NCBI GenBank assembly: GCA_951812625.1
Contig: CATOSP010000002.1
Location: forward strand, 1,404,880 to 1,468,879
Source of the DNA: an uncultured Dehalococcoidia bacterium
GTDB lineage: Bacteria > Chloroflexota > Dehalococcoidia > Lucifugimonadales > UBA3495
Direction of reading: 5' to 3'
DNA: 64,000 nt
Shown: positions 35,659-43,950 of the stretch, one piece after another
Position numbering within the stretch: the first letter of the stretch is position 1
How the letters are laid out: each line of letters begins with the position of its first letter
The notes under the pieces: model-generated
Database searches by the model: none
Told to the model about the DNA's origin: nothing
Seen by the model: the letters and a program-made list of their open reading frames with translations, nothing else
Made by a program: the position numbers and the translations under genes

Positions 35659-36294
35659 TCAGCCAGTTATAGTTCCCTTGGTGCTGGGAACCTGCTGGCC
35701 GCCCCTCGGGTCTGGTTCTACTGCATCCCTCAAGGCGCGGGCAAGGGCTTTAAACAGTGCCTCGGCCTTGTGGTGGGGGCTATACCCGGCCAGGATCCTG
35801 GTATGCAGGTTCATTTGCCCTTCGATGGCGAATGATTCCAGCAGATGCCTCACCAGATCGCCGGACAGGGTCTCTACTATTGCGCCATCAAGGTCGGTTT
35901 CTATTACCGGGTATCCCCTGCCACTGCAATCCACGGCAACCAAGGCCAGGACGTCGTCCAGAGGCACGATGGCGTGTCCCATCCGGCGAATACCTCGTGC
36001 GTCGCCCAAGGCCTGTCGAAAAGCCCGGCCCAACATAATGGCGGAGTCCTCAACAAGATGATGCCAACCTACGTAGGTATCTCCTTTGGCACGTAGGGTA
36101 ATGTCAAAGAGCCCGTGGCGGGCCAACTGGCTGAGCATGTGGTCCAGGAAGCCGTTGCCGGTATCCACATCGTAGAAGCCTTGGCCGTCCAGGTTTACAG
36201 TCACTGAGACGTGGGTCTCGCCGGTGCGACGCTCCAGTGAGGCTGTCCGCGGGCCCGGAATTGCCAGTTCTTCCTGGGATTTCTCTATAGTCAA
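35659..36294 (-). CDS. hisB: Imidazoleglycerol-phosphate dehydratase
   Basis: A 211-residue IGPD. It contains RRTGETHVSVTVNLDG, DTGNGFLDHMLSQLARHG, the metal-binding HHLVEDSAIMLGRAF, PLDDVLALVAVDCSGRGY and the second metal motif SPHHKAEALFKALARAL. It dehydrates imidazole-glycerol phosphate to imidazole-acetol phosphate, the substrate of HisC encoded just upstream. The start is a TTG (36294-36292), five bases after the hisC stop, with GGGGAG at the hisC end as ribosome site. The frame continues upstream inside hisC, but the family begins here. No HisB phosphatase domain is present. It is the last gene of the his operon in this window. Confidence 0.9.
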   Translation of the reverse strand: MTIEKSQEELAIPGPRTASLERRTGETHVSVTVNLDGQGFYDVDTGNGFLDHMLSQLARHGLFDITLRAKGDTYVGWHHLVEDSAIMLGRAFRQALGDARGIRRMGHAIVPLDDVLALVAVDCSGRGYPVIETDLDGAIVETLSGDLVRHLLESFAIEGQMNLHTRILAGYSPHHKAEALFKALARALRDAVEPDPRGGQQVPSTKGTITG

Positions 36295-36299
36295 GTCGG

Positions 36300-37391
36300 C
36301 TAACTCCCCACCAGTTCGGTCAAGGCCTGAACCACGGCGTCGGTCTCGTGGGGCATACCCACGCTGGTCCGGATGTAGTCCTTCAGTTGGGGCGTGCTGA
36401 AGTATCTCAGAAATATGCCTCTGTCGCACATCCCGTCGAAAATCTCTTTGCCCCTTCCCTCGGGGAGGCGAAACAGGATGAAGTTCGCCGAGGAAGGCCA
36501 CGGTTCAACTCCCGGAATTTGCCTCAGCAAGGACAGCATACGGTCCCTTTCCTGGACGATGCTCTGTACCCTTCCCAGCAGTAGAGGCCTGTCTTCCAGA
36601 GAAGCTATCAGAGCCACCTCCGCCGCGATGTTCACGTTGTAAGGAGGCTTCATGCTCATCATGGTGGCGGCCACGTCGGAATTCATTACGCCCAGGCCAA
36701 TGCGCAGCCCGGCAAGACCGGCCCACTTGCTGAAAGTCCGCAGCACGATCAAGTTGGGGTGGTCGTCGACCAAGTGCATAGCCGACTGCCCGCAGAACTC
36801 GTAGTAAGCTTCGTCAACCACCACAATCAGACCCTGTTCCAGCAGCCCCAGCAGTTGACTCTCAGTAGCTGTGTTGCCAGTGGGGTTGTTGGGGGACGCC
36901 ACGAATACCGCCTTAGATTTAGGCGTCCGTGCCAGTTTGATACCCTCGACATCTATCTCGAACCTTCCGTCCCTTGGCACTGAAATGGCTTCGCCCCCGC
37001 AAATCTCTGCGGAGAACGCGTACATGCCGAAGGTTGGAGACGGTATGAGGATGTTGTCCCCCGGACCAACATACATACGGTAAATCAGGTCAATTATCTC
37101 GTCGCTTCCGTTGCCTGCGACGATCATCTCCGGAGGTACGCCGACATACTCGGACAAGACTTCCCGGAGATTACGTTGCTCGGGGTCGGTGTAGTGGTTA
37201 TAGAGCTGGAAATTGCCCAGGGCGTCCAGTACCTTGGGCGAGGGCCCGTAGGGATTCTCGTTGCCATTCAGGCGGATTATCTTCTCCGGGGGTATACCGG
37301 ATCGTTCCGCCATCACTTCCATCGGGTCTACGCCCTGGTATGTGTTGAGCTTGCGTATGTGGGGCAGCATCGAGTCTTTGATGTCGGTCAT
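36300..37391 (-). CDS. hisC: Histidinol-phosphate aminotransferase
   Basis: A 363-residue fold-type I PLP enzyme. It has IIRLNGNENPYGPSPKVL, YTDPEQRNLREVLSEY, MIVAGNGSDEIIDLIYRM (phosphate and ring stacking), ASPNNPTGN, VVVDEAYYEFCG and FSKWAGLAGLRIG with the Schiff-base lysine. It converts imidazole-acetol phosphate to histidinol phosphate. The ATG at 37391 gives a normal HisC length. An in-frame start 23 codons upstream exists, but that stretch is not family-like. Between hisD and this gene lie 117 bases with a short tandem repeat. Confidence 0.9.
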   Translation of the reverse strand: MTDIKDSMLPHIRKLNTYQGVDPMEVMAERSGIPPEKIIRLNGNENPYGPSPKVLDALGNFQLYNHYTDPEQRNLREVLSEYVGVPPEMIVAGNGSDEIIDLIYRMYVGPGDNILIPSPTFGMYAFSAEICGGEAISVPRDGRFEIDVEGIKLARTPKSKAVFVASPNNPTGNTATESQLLGLLEQGLIVVVDEAYYEFCGQSAMHLVDDHPNLIVLRTFSKWAGLAGLRIGLGVMNSDVAATMMSMKPPYNVNIAAEVALIASLEDRPLLLGRVQSIVQERDRMLSLLRQIPGVEPWPSSANFILFRLPEGRGKEIFDGMCDRGIFLRYFSTPQLKDYIRTSVGMPHETDAVVQALTELVGS

Positions 37392-37475
37392 GTTTCTGTG
37401 TCCGATGCAGTGAATAACTTGCGCTTTGGGTGGATGCCGTCGATGCAGTGCGGAGTACAAGGAGATTCGTTCCGC

Positions 37476-37507
37476 ACACGGTCGCGTCAGTACACGGTCG
37501 CGTCGGT
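37476..37507. repeat. Two tandem 16-bp repeats between hisD and hisC
   Basis: ACACGGTCGCGTCAGT and ACACGGTCGCGTCGGT, one mismatch, directly after the hisD stop codon. This is probably slippage, with no function evident. Confidence 0.7.
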
Positions 37508-37508
37508 G

Positions 37509-38855
37509 TTAGTCCGTTGCGCCGTTTTCCAGGTGTTCCAGCCTCACACTGATGGCGCCGGAGTGTCCCGGCAACCCCTCCGCATGGGCAATTCGGACCG
37601 CCGATGGGCCCAGCCGTTGGAACTCCCCGGGCTTCAGCCCGACCACCGGCATGTGTTTCAGGAACTGGTGGACACTCAGGGCTGAACTGAACCGAGCCGT
37701 GCCGCCGGTGGGCATGACGTGGCTGGGACCAGCGATGTAGTCACCCATAACCTCGGGGGAGAACTCGCCCAGGAACAGTCCACCGGCATTGCGCACACGG
37801 TCAACCCAGGACCAAGGGTCAGCCACCATCAGGCACAGATGCTCCGGGGCGATGCGATTGACCAATTCCACCCCGTCTTCCAGGGAATCGACCAGCACAG
37901 CCCGGCCCCGGCGTTGCAACGCACTACGGGCCACTTCCCCTCGCCCCTGCGCTTGCATAAGCAAGTCCAATTCGTCACCAACCTGGCTGAGCAGGGCCTC
38001 GGAGTCCGTGACGAGGATGGCTGTGGCCATTGGGTCGTGTTCGGCCTGGGCGATGAGGTCGGCCGCGCAGAACCTTGGGCTGGCAGATTCATCGGCGACC
38101 ACAATGGTCTCGGTCGGCCCGAACAGTCCATCGATGTCAACCTGTCCCTGGACGATTTTCTTCGCCAATGCCACGAAAAGGTTGCCAGGGCCACAGATCT
38201 TGTCCACTGAAGGGATGGACTCGGTACCGTAGGCCAACGCGCCGATTGCGGCGACGCCTCCGACCTGGTAGATGGCATCCACCCCGGCAATTTCGGCAGC
38301 AGCCAGTACTGAGGGGTTCAACGGTTCTTGGCCCCGCCGGGGAGTGGCAAGAACTACCTCTGGCACGCCAGCAACGCGAGCAGGAATCGCTGTCATCAGG
38401 ACTGTTGACGGGTAAGCTGCTGTTCCACCGGGAGCATATAGGCCCACCCGTTCCAAGGGACGTACCAACTCTCCCAGACCTCGGTCCTGGTCTACCCAGC
38501 TTGCAGGAAGCACCTCTTCGTGGAATTCTCTTACCCGCTGGGCCGCGAGTTCCAGTGAGTCCCATAATTCCTTGGAAGTGTTGGTGCGAGCCTCGGCCAT
38601 CTGCTCGTCGCTGACTCGCAAGTCGTCCAGATCAATGTCATCCAGCAACCGAGCGTAATGCTTTACAGCGACATCCCCGTTGTTCCGCACATCGTGGAGG
38701 ATCCGGATCACTGACTCTTCCGGTGATACTCCATCTCCGAATACCTGCCGCGTGCGGTTCAGGACTGCTTCCGGCAGTCCACTGAAGTCCAGTGGATCAA
38801 CGCGGGAGAGGACGTCGGCAGCTTCGGCTGGCCCGCGAAGCGTCTTAAGTTCCAT
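37509..38855 (-). CDS. hisD: Histidinol dehydrogenase
   Basis: A 448-residue zinc enzyme. It shows PLERVGLYAPGGTAAYPSTVLMTAIPARVAGVPE, VGGVAAIGALAYGT, KICGPGNLFVALAKK, GPTETIVVADESA, LIAQAEHDPMA (Gln/His zinc ligands), NRIAPEHLCL (catalytic Glu-His) and a C-terminal MPTGGTARFSSALSVHQFLK. It oxidises histidinol to histidine in two NAD-dependent steps. The ATG at 38855 overlaps the stop of the preceding phospholipase-like gene by 11 bases, with GGGAG upstream, so the two are translationally coupled. Confidence 0.93.
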   Translation of the reverse strand: MELKTLRGPAEAADVLSRVDPLDFSGLPEAVLNRTRQVFGDGVSPEESVIRILHDVRNNGDVAVKHYARLLDDIDLDDLRVSDEQMAEARTNTSKELWDSLELAAQRVREFHEEVLPASWVDQDRGLGELVRPLERVGLYAPGGTAAYPSTVLMTAIPARVAGVPEVVLATPRRGQEPLNPSVLAAAEIAGVDAIYQVGGVAAIGALAYGTESIPSVDKICGPGNLFVALAKKIVQGQVDIDGLFGPTETIVVADESASPRFCAADLIAQAEHDPMATAILVTDSEALLSQVGDELDLLMQAQGRGEVARSALQRRGRAVLVDSLEDGVELVNRIAPEHLCLMVADPWSWVDRVRNAGGLFLGEFSPEVMGDYIAGPSHVMPTGGTARFSSALSVHQFLKHMPVVGLKPGEFQRLGPSAVRIAHAEGLPGHSGAISVRLEHLENGATD

Positions 38856-39603
38856 CAACGAACTCCCGGGCCCTGAGGATCGTGTTTTCCAAGACACGTT
38901 GCTGGTAAGAGACTATCAACTCTTCAGGGATTTTGCTGTAGATGTGCTCCAGGCTGTATGGCATGTTTTCCAGGAATCGGTCCACCTCTTGCTGCACCTC
39001 GTCATTGTCGCGGTACATGCGGTTCAAAGCGCGCTTCAAACGGTCCCAAGAGAATTCCCAACTGATGAAGCGGCGAACCCACTCCCGCCACTCCTCCAAG
39101 TCTTCAGCGGTCAGGAATCCAACTTCTACATCTTCATCGGCGCAGACCAAGTGTGCGTCGGCGTTTTGAAAGTTTCCCATCTCCTGCCGGCACTGCCGGT
39201 CCATATCCAACTGGAGGGCTCGGTCCCAAATGTGGGCCTCTACCTCCGTAGCAGTAATATGGTTGTCTGTGCTGAAGTGGGGGCGGAACATGGTGGTAAT
39301 CCATGTCTCGTCCGCAACCAGGTGGCTGATATAGCCGAGGACGAAGGCCCGCGTGGCCGGTGAGCGGCCCATATGCTCCACCAGTTCAGGGTGGGTTTCG
39401 AACATCGTTCGTGCGCCGGTCCCGACCACTTCTACCGACAATGGAGCGAAGTGCGTACGTTCTCGCGGCCATCGGCGCATCGCGCGGATGTCGGGTGCCG
39501 TGGAGCCGAGGAAGAAGCTACCTACATGGTCGAAGACTTCCCCCCAGTCCAACTCTCTGGACGCTTCGTCAGCCAAATAGATGTGCATTGGCAGATTAGG
39601 CAT
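38845..39603 (-). CDS. Zinc-dependent phospholipase C-like protein in the his operon
   Basis: A 252-residue protein with the zinc-dependent phospholipase C (PF00882-type) opening: HIYLADEASRELDW, then FFLGSTAPDIR with the conserved GS-x-APD, RTHF, and an AFVLGYISHLVADETWI metal-site helix (H, D). The C-terminal half is helical and acidic. Stand-alone members occur in many bacteria with unproven substrates. It sits between hisG and hisD, 12 bases after hisG and overlapping hisD. That position is unusual, and no link to histidine synthesis is known to me. There is no signal peptide, so it is probably cytoplasmic. Confidence 0.7.
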   Translation of the reverse strand: MPNLPMHIYLADEASRELDWGEVFDHVGSFFLGSTAPDIRAMRRWPRERTHFAPLSVEVVGTGARTMFETHPELVEHMGRSPATRAFVLGYISHLVADETWITTMFRPHFSTDNHITATEVEAHIWDRALQLDMDRQCRQEMGNFQNADAHLVCADEDVEVGFLTAEDLEEWREWVRRFISWEFSWDRLKRALNRMYRDNDEVQQEVDRFLENMPYSLEHIYSKIPEELIVSYQQRVLENTILRAREFVDGT

Positions 39604-39615
39604 GGCGCCTATACT

Positions 39616-40641
39616 CTACTCTGCGCAGGCGGACTTGTCGAATAGCTGCCTGTACGCTGTGGAATACCCGTCAAAAAGATAGTCCACTCCCGAGACCGCT
39701 ATGTCCACTGCCCCGCAACTCCTCAAATGGTCCACTGCTTCCATGAGCAGCTCTTTTTTGACCAGCAGGCTGACGCTGAACCAGTCTTCCTCTTCGACAT
39801 TGTAGACGCGGGCAATGGTTGGGCCTCGCAACCCAGCAAGAGCGGGGCGGGCCAGAATGGTTCCACTGATTGTATCGGCAGACGCCCCTCGAACGTTGGC
39901 GGTGAGACGGCAAAACGGTTCCGCGCGCAGGTGGGCCTCCATAGGCTCGACGATGGAACGCGCCAACTCCCTTGCTTCAGGTGAAGCGGTCAATGTTTCT
40001 GCGTTGGCTATGAGGCAAGCCTGGGAAGCAAGAATCGTCCCCTCCTCCAGAGTCTTGAGTCTGTTTTCCCGCAGCGTGGCGCCGGTCTCGGTTATGTCGG
40101 CAATCACGTCGGCGTACCCTGCTGCCGGTGCAGCCTCGAGTGTTCCGCTCGCAGCAACCAGGGTAAAGTAGTTGATCCCACGGCGGAACAGGTACTGGCG
40201 GAGCAGGCGAGGGTATTTGGTGGCGATCCGTAGTTGCCTCCCCTGCCGGTGAAACTCCAAGGCTAGGTCTGCCAGGTCGGACAGGGAGGTTACGTCCAGC
40301 CAGGAATTCGGAACCGCCAGAACTACTTCGCAGCGGCCATAGCGCAGGTCCTCGATAACGGGCGACACATGCGTGGGGTCGGCGCGGTTCTCCAGATAAC
40401 GGTCGAGTCCGGTGATGCCTAACTCCGCGCTACCTTCCTCCACCTTCTGGGTCACGTCCGCGGCCCTCTGGAAAAGCACTTCCACACCCTGGATGGCCGG
40501 AATGAGTCCCACATAACGTCGGGCACTGGGACGTCGCACCCTCAACCCGCAAGAACTTAGAAAGCTCAAGGTTGTCTCGTGGAGTTCCCCGTCGCTGGGC
40601 AGGACGATGCGAACGCCCGATATTTCCTTTGCCTCGGCGAT
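39616..40641 (-). CDS. hisG: ATP phosphoribosyltransferase, long form
   Basis: This enzyme condenses ATP and PRPP, the first step of histidine synthesis. The catalytic domain has EEGSAELGITGLDRYLE, GRCEVVLAVPNSW, LRIATKYPRLLRQYLF, AADVIADITETGATLREN (PRPP loop) and LEEGTILASQACLIAN. The C-terminus has the ACT-like long-form domain (GLRGPTIARVYNVEEEDWFSVS, LRSCGAVDIAVSGVDYLF). No ATG, GTG or TTG covers the first strand. The first canonical start is TTG at 40569, yet upstream in frame lies SGVRIVLPSDGELHETTL, which fits the family N-terminus. I end the gene at an ATC (40641) with AAGGTG upstream, one base after the hisZ stop. This could be a rare start or a base error. Confidence 0.85.
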   Translation of the reverse strand: MAEAKEISGVRIVLPSDGELHETTLSFLSSCGLRVRRPSARRYVGLIPAIQGVEVLFQRAADVTQKVEEGSAELGITGLDRYLENRADPTHVSPVIEDLRYGRCEVVLAVPNSWLDVTSLSDLADLALEFHRQGRQLRIATKYPRLLRQYLFRRGINYFTLVAASGTLEAAPAAGYADVIADITETGATLRENRLKTLEEGTILASQACLIANAETLTASPEARELARSIVEPMEAHLRAEPFCRLTANVRGASADTISGTILARPALAGLRGPTIARVYNVEEEDWFSVSLLVKKELLMEAVDHLRSCGAVDIAVSGVDYLFDGYSTAYRQLFDKSACAE

Positions 40642-40642
40642 G

Positions 40643-42082
40643 TTACACCTTCACCGGATTGGTGTTGTGCCGGGTCTGGTGGGCGTGTTCGTCTATCTCA
40701 ATTACTTCCGTGATTCCTCTTTTACGTGCACGCGCAATGGCACGATGCACATCCTGGCCCGATACGTCCAGTTCGGCTATCGCCCCATCTCGTCGCAAGT
40801 CTTGGAGTGTGCGAAGAGCCTGCCGATGCCCAGCTGGACTGTTCGCCCATACCAGAGTCGCTGTGCTACTTGGCATATACCCTGATGGCTTTTTCGAGCC
40901 GTAGACCAGTGATTGCAGGGAGTCCAGGTTGAACGCGAAACCCAAGGCAGGCAATGGCGTGTCCGACCCTAGCGCTCGTGCCAGCGCGTCGTAGCGTCCG
41001 CCCCCGCCCAGCGGATGCGGCATCTCCGGGTGAGTCACGTCAAAGAGAAGACCGTTGTAGTAGGCAAGTCCCCTGGCCAAGCTGAAATCGATGACAATGG
41101 TCTCCCTGACCTCAGGCTGGCTCGCGGCGAGGACCAAGAGTTCCTCGAATCGATCCAGAGCGTCGTGTCTCGCCCCGGCTTCTCGCACCACCCTACGCAC
41201 ATCGGAAATCGCCTGTTCCGGACTGTCCCGGACTCCTGCTAGGTCGCTAACCAGTTCCAGGGCACGCCTGAGAGAGTTGGGGTCGTCGCCCCCTCTCAAC
41301 TTACTGAGCAGGCGGTCTACCACTTCGCCGGGGTCACGTTGGCCCAACTGGTCGGCGGCGGACCATTGCATGATGCCAAGAATGACATTTCTAGCCTGGG
41401 AGTCGTCCAGACCGGCGATGGCCTGTCCCAGGTATTCGTCATCACCCTCCCGTCCCGTCATGTGCAAAGCGGTGGCGCGCTCCAGGACACCAGCTACGGA
41501 ACTCCGGCCCTCTCGGAGGGAGGATGCCGAGTTGACTATGAATGATTTGGCTCTTTCCGACACTCCCACCGCGTCCAACACACTATGCACCACGTCCAGG
41601 TCGGACACTTCCAGGCTATATGCACTCAATCCGATGCGAGCTGGTACTCGGGCCGCCAGGTCGAGGATCTCCACGTCGGCCAGGACAGTGGATGCACCGA
41701 GCAATTCCGCCCCAACCTGCGTGAATTGGCCCCCGAATTCCTGGTGTTCCTCGTAGCGGAAGACGGGGCCAGAGTACTGCCAGCGTGCAGGCAACTCGAC
41801 GCTGGTCCGGTGTTCCAGGTAGTGGCGCATGATGGGTGAGGTGAACTCGGGGCGCAGGCTCACCGCATTACTCTTGGGGTCGGTGAAGCTGTACAGGCGG
41901 GAAGCCAACTCGCCACCTGACTTGCGGAGGAACAACTCGGTGGGTTCGAGGATGGGGGTATCCAGGTGCTGATACCCGTAGTTGACGATTAATTCTGTCA
42001 GACTGTCCTGGAGCTGTCGCTTTCGCTCCCAGGACTCTTGAGAAAGGTCGGACATTCCCGGAATTCTGGCTACCGGTCTCAT
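40643..42082 (-). CDS. hisZ: ATP phosphoribosyltransferase regulatory subunit-like (HisZ/HisRS paralogue)
   Basis: A 479-residue class II aaRS-fold protein. It has GMSDLSQES, NYGYQHLDTPILEP, SLRPEFTSPIMRHYLEHR (motif 2 region), GPVFRYEEHQEFGGQFTQVGAELLG, a helical insertion at ~180-290, FSLARGLAYYNGLLFDV, GGGGRYDALARALGSDTPLPALGFAFNLD and a ~75-residue Rossmann-like tail. The weak histidine-binding motifs and the his-operon setting favour HisZ over a real histidyl-tRNA synthetase. However, the C-terminal domain, which HisZ usually lacks, resembles an anticodon-binding domain. First gene of the operon, with a promoter 44 bases upstream. Confidence 0.75.
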   Translation of the reverse strand: MRPVARIPGMSDLSQESWERKRQLQDSLTELIVNYGYQHLDTPILEPTELFLRKSGGELASRLYSFTDPKSNAVSLRPEFTSPIMRHYLEHRTSVELPARWQYSGPVFRYEEHQEFGGQFTQVGAELLGASTVLADVEILDLAARVPARIGLSAYSLEVSDLDVVHSVLDAVGVSERAKSFIVNSASSLREGRSSVAGVLERATALHMTGREGDDEYLGQAIAGLDDSQARNVILGIMQWSAADQLGQRDPGEVVDRLLSKLRGGDDPNSLRRALELVSDLAGVRDSPEQAISDVRRVVREAGARHDALDRFEELLVLAASQPEVRETIVIDFSLARGLAYYNGLLFDVTHPEMPHPLGGGGRYDALARALGSDTPLPALGFAFNLDSLQSLVYGSKKPSGYMPSSTATLVWANSPAGHRQALRTLQDLRRDGAIAELDVSGQDVHRAIARARKRGITEVIEIDEHAHQTRHNTNPVKV

Positions 42083-42132
42083 CGGCGGGGGAAACCCGTG
42101 GCATTGCTACAGGCCCTAGTGAACACGCCCAC

Positions 42133-42161
42133 ATTGTACATTAGCGGCCATACTGGTTCAA
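42133..42161 (-). promoter_or_regulatory. Sigma70-type promoter of the his operon
   Basis: On the minus strand TTGAAC (42161-42156), a 17-base spacer and TACAAT (42138-42133). The leader to the hisZ ATG is about 44 bases. No T-box or his attenuator peptide fits in it. Confidence 0.7.
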
Positions 42162-42320
42162 CGTTACCGAAGCCGATCAACCACCTGACGGTCACTTTCG
42201 ACAGACGCTGGTCAGCCCCTCGGCAGTATGTATCTCCAGCCCCGCAAGACCTGCGTGGCAAGAGTGAAAAGATAGTCCCGAAATTCGGGCGTGACACTAT
42301 GACTATTTGGGAAATGGCAC

Positions 42321-43085
42321 CTATGGATGCGCGTTGAGACCACCGTCTATGTATACGGGTTGTCCCGTAGTGTAATCGCACGCCTCTGAACAGAGGTACA
42401 CCAGCAAGGGGCCAAAGTCCCGTGGGTGGGCTTTGCGACGCAATGGAGTATACCGGACTAGAAGCTCCTGCTGCTGGACCTCGAGTGGAACGTCTTCAGC
42501 GGTGGACCAGCCTGTGCCGAGGGCGTTTACCCGGATGTTGTCCCGGCCCCACTCCAAAGCGAGGCAACGCGTTAGAGATAGTAGCCCGGCCTGGCTGGCG
42601 GCGAAGGCGGAGCCGTTGATCATACCTCGTTCTGCCAGGGACGACATCACGTTCACGATTCGACCGTACTGCCGTTCCACCATGACCCGTCCAACACGCT
42701 GTGTCAGCAAGAACGTCGCGCGCAGGTTCCGTGACTGGACTTGGTCCCATTCTTCTGGGCTTATTTCGTCAAAGGGGCAGGCGAACATGCTCCGAGCATC
42801 GTTGACGAGAATGTCTGCTGGGACATTGCAATTGCCAAAAATTTCCATCGCCTGGTCTACACCCGATGAGGTGGAGACATCGGCAACTGCGCCGCCCAAA
42901 AAGGCGGGCGAAGCGCCCCCAAGAGCCTCGGAAATCGCGTCCAGTCGGGTCTGGCTGCGAGCAATGCCAAATACGGATGCGCCCGCTTCGGCAAGTGCCT
43001 GTGCCAGTGTAGGGCCTTCGTCGCCGCCAGTGGTGTTCAGGATGGCCGACCGGCCGGAGAGGCTATATTCGGGAAGCAGGGGCAT
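42321..43085 (-). CDS. Short-chain dehydrogenase/reductase fold protein, probably catalytically inactive
   Basis: A 254-residue SDR-fold protein. The fold is clear (EEWDQVQSRNLRATFLLTQRV, GRIVNVMSS, SLTRCLALEWGRDNIRVNALG, YTTGQPVYIDGGL), but the signatures are broken. The cofactor loop is TGGDEGPT instead of TGxxxGxG, NNAG is VNDA, and the YxxxK pair is Phe161-x3-Gln165. These are exactly the positions held by Tyr161 and Lys165 in the SDR encoded immediately upstream. It starts one base after that gene's stop. A non-catalytic partner subunit is the simplest reading, like BbsC of the BbsCD heteromer. Confidence 0.8.
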   Translation of the reverse strand: MPLLPEYSLSGRSAILNTTGGDEGPTLAQALAEAGASVFGIARSQTRLDAISEALGGASPAFLGGAVADVSTSSGVDQAMEIFGNCNVPADILVNDARSMFACPFDEISPEEWDQVQSRNLRATFLLTQRVGRVMVERQYGRIVNVMSSLAERGMINGSAFAASQAGLLSLTRCLALEWGRDNIRVNALGTGWSTAEDVPLEVQQQELLVRYTPLRRKAHPRDFGPLLVYLCSEACDYTTGQPVYIDGGLNAHP

Positions 43086-43086
43086 T

Positions 43087-43896
43087 TCAAGCCTCCAAGG
43101 GGATTACCGGCGCGTGGCCGGTAGGTGTGATTCCTCCGGCCAATCCCCCACCGTCGGCAATGAACATCTCGCCGGTCATATAGTCCGATGCTGGAGATGA
43201 CAGGAACACGGCAAGAGGCCCCAGATCCTCGGGTCGTCCCAATTTGCCAGTTGGCAGAAAATCTCCCGACCTAGGAAGGGTATCCCGGATGTCCGACTCG
43301 GTGCTGGCTGTGGGAATGAATCCGGGGACAATACTGTTGGCAGTAATACCGTAACGGGCGAGGCTGAAGGACAAGACACGAGTCAACTGAATCATGCCGC
43401 CCTTGCTGCAACAGTACATGTAGATGTCCCGCCCCGCCCTTAGCCCGAACCCGGAAGCCACGTTGATGATCTTCCCGGAACTCCGTTCGGACATCACCTT
43501 CGCGGCGGCCCTGGCGCAGTAAAACGCCCCTGTGAGGTTCACGTCCATCACCTGGGACCATTCGGAGTCGCTAATGTCCCAGATGGGTTTGGTGACGTTC
43601 TCCTGCACCGCCCCGGCGTTGTTGATCAGGACGTCAACCTGGCCGAACTGCTCCACGGTGGCGGCAACCAAATGGTCCACTTGAGCGGAGTTCGTAACGT
43701 CAGTCGAGATTGCCAGGGATTTCCTCCCCAAGGCTTCAACTTCAGCGGCAGCCGCGTCTATGGGTGCTTGCCGCCGTCCTGCGATAGAAATGGTGGCACC
43801 GGCACGAGCCAGAGCCCGCACCATAGCCAGTCCCAGACCGGTGCCGCCACCGGTAATCAGGACTACCCTGCCTTCCATACTGAGCCGGTCTAACAT
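43087..43896 (-). CDS. Short-chain dehydrogenase/reductase
   Basis: A 269-residue classical SDR. The cofactor motif is TGGGTGLG (15-22), and the basic AGRRQ after strand 2 suggests NADP(H) or NAD(H) with a positively charged pocket. NNAG is at 92-95, catalytic Ser148 in NVASG, Tyr161 and Lys165 in YCCSK, and VPGFIPT after strand 6. The C-terminal DYMTGEMFIADGG is typical. The substrate alcohol or ketone is unknown. The gene is followed, with almost no gap, by a second SDR lacking these residues. GAGGAAAA precedes the ATG. A biotin ligase gene lies 54 bases upstream. Confidence 0.85.
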   Translation of the reverse strand: MLDRLSMEGRVVLITGGGTGLGLAMVRALARAGATISIAGRRQAPIDAAAAEVEALGRKSLAISTDVTNSAQVDHLVAATVEQFGQVDVLINNAGAVQENVTKPIWDISDSEWSQVMDVNLTGAFYCARAAAKVMSERSSGKIINVASGFGLRAGRDIYMYCCSKGGMIQLTRVLSFSLARYGITANSIVPGFIPTASTESDIRDTLPRSGDFLPTGKLGRPEDLGPLAVFLSSPASDYMTGEMFIADGGGLAGGITPTGHAPVIPLEA

Positions 43897-43950
43897 TTTT
43901 CCTCGTGTAGTAGTGATGTGCGGTTGGGTCCAAACTGCCCCCGGCCCGCT

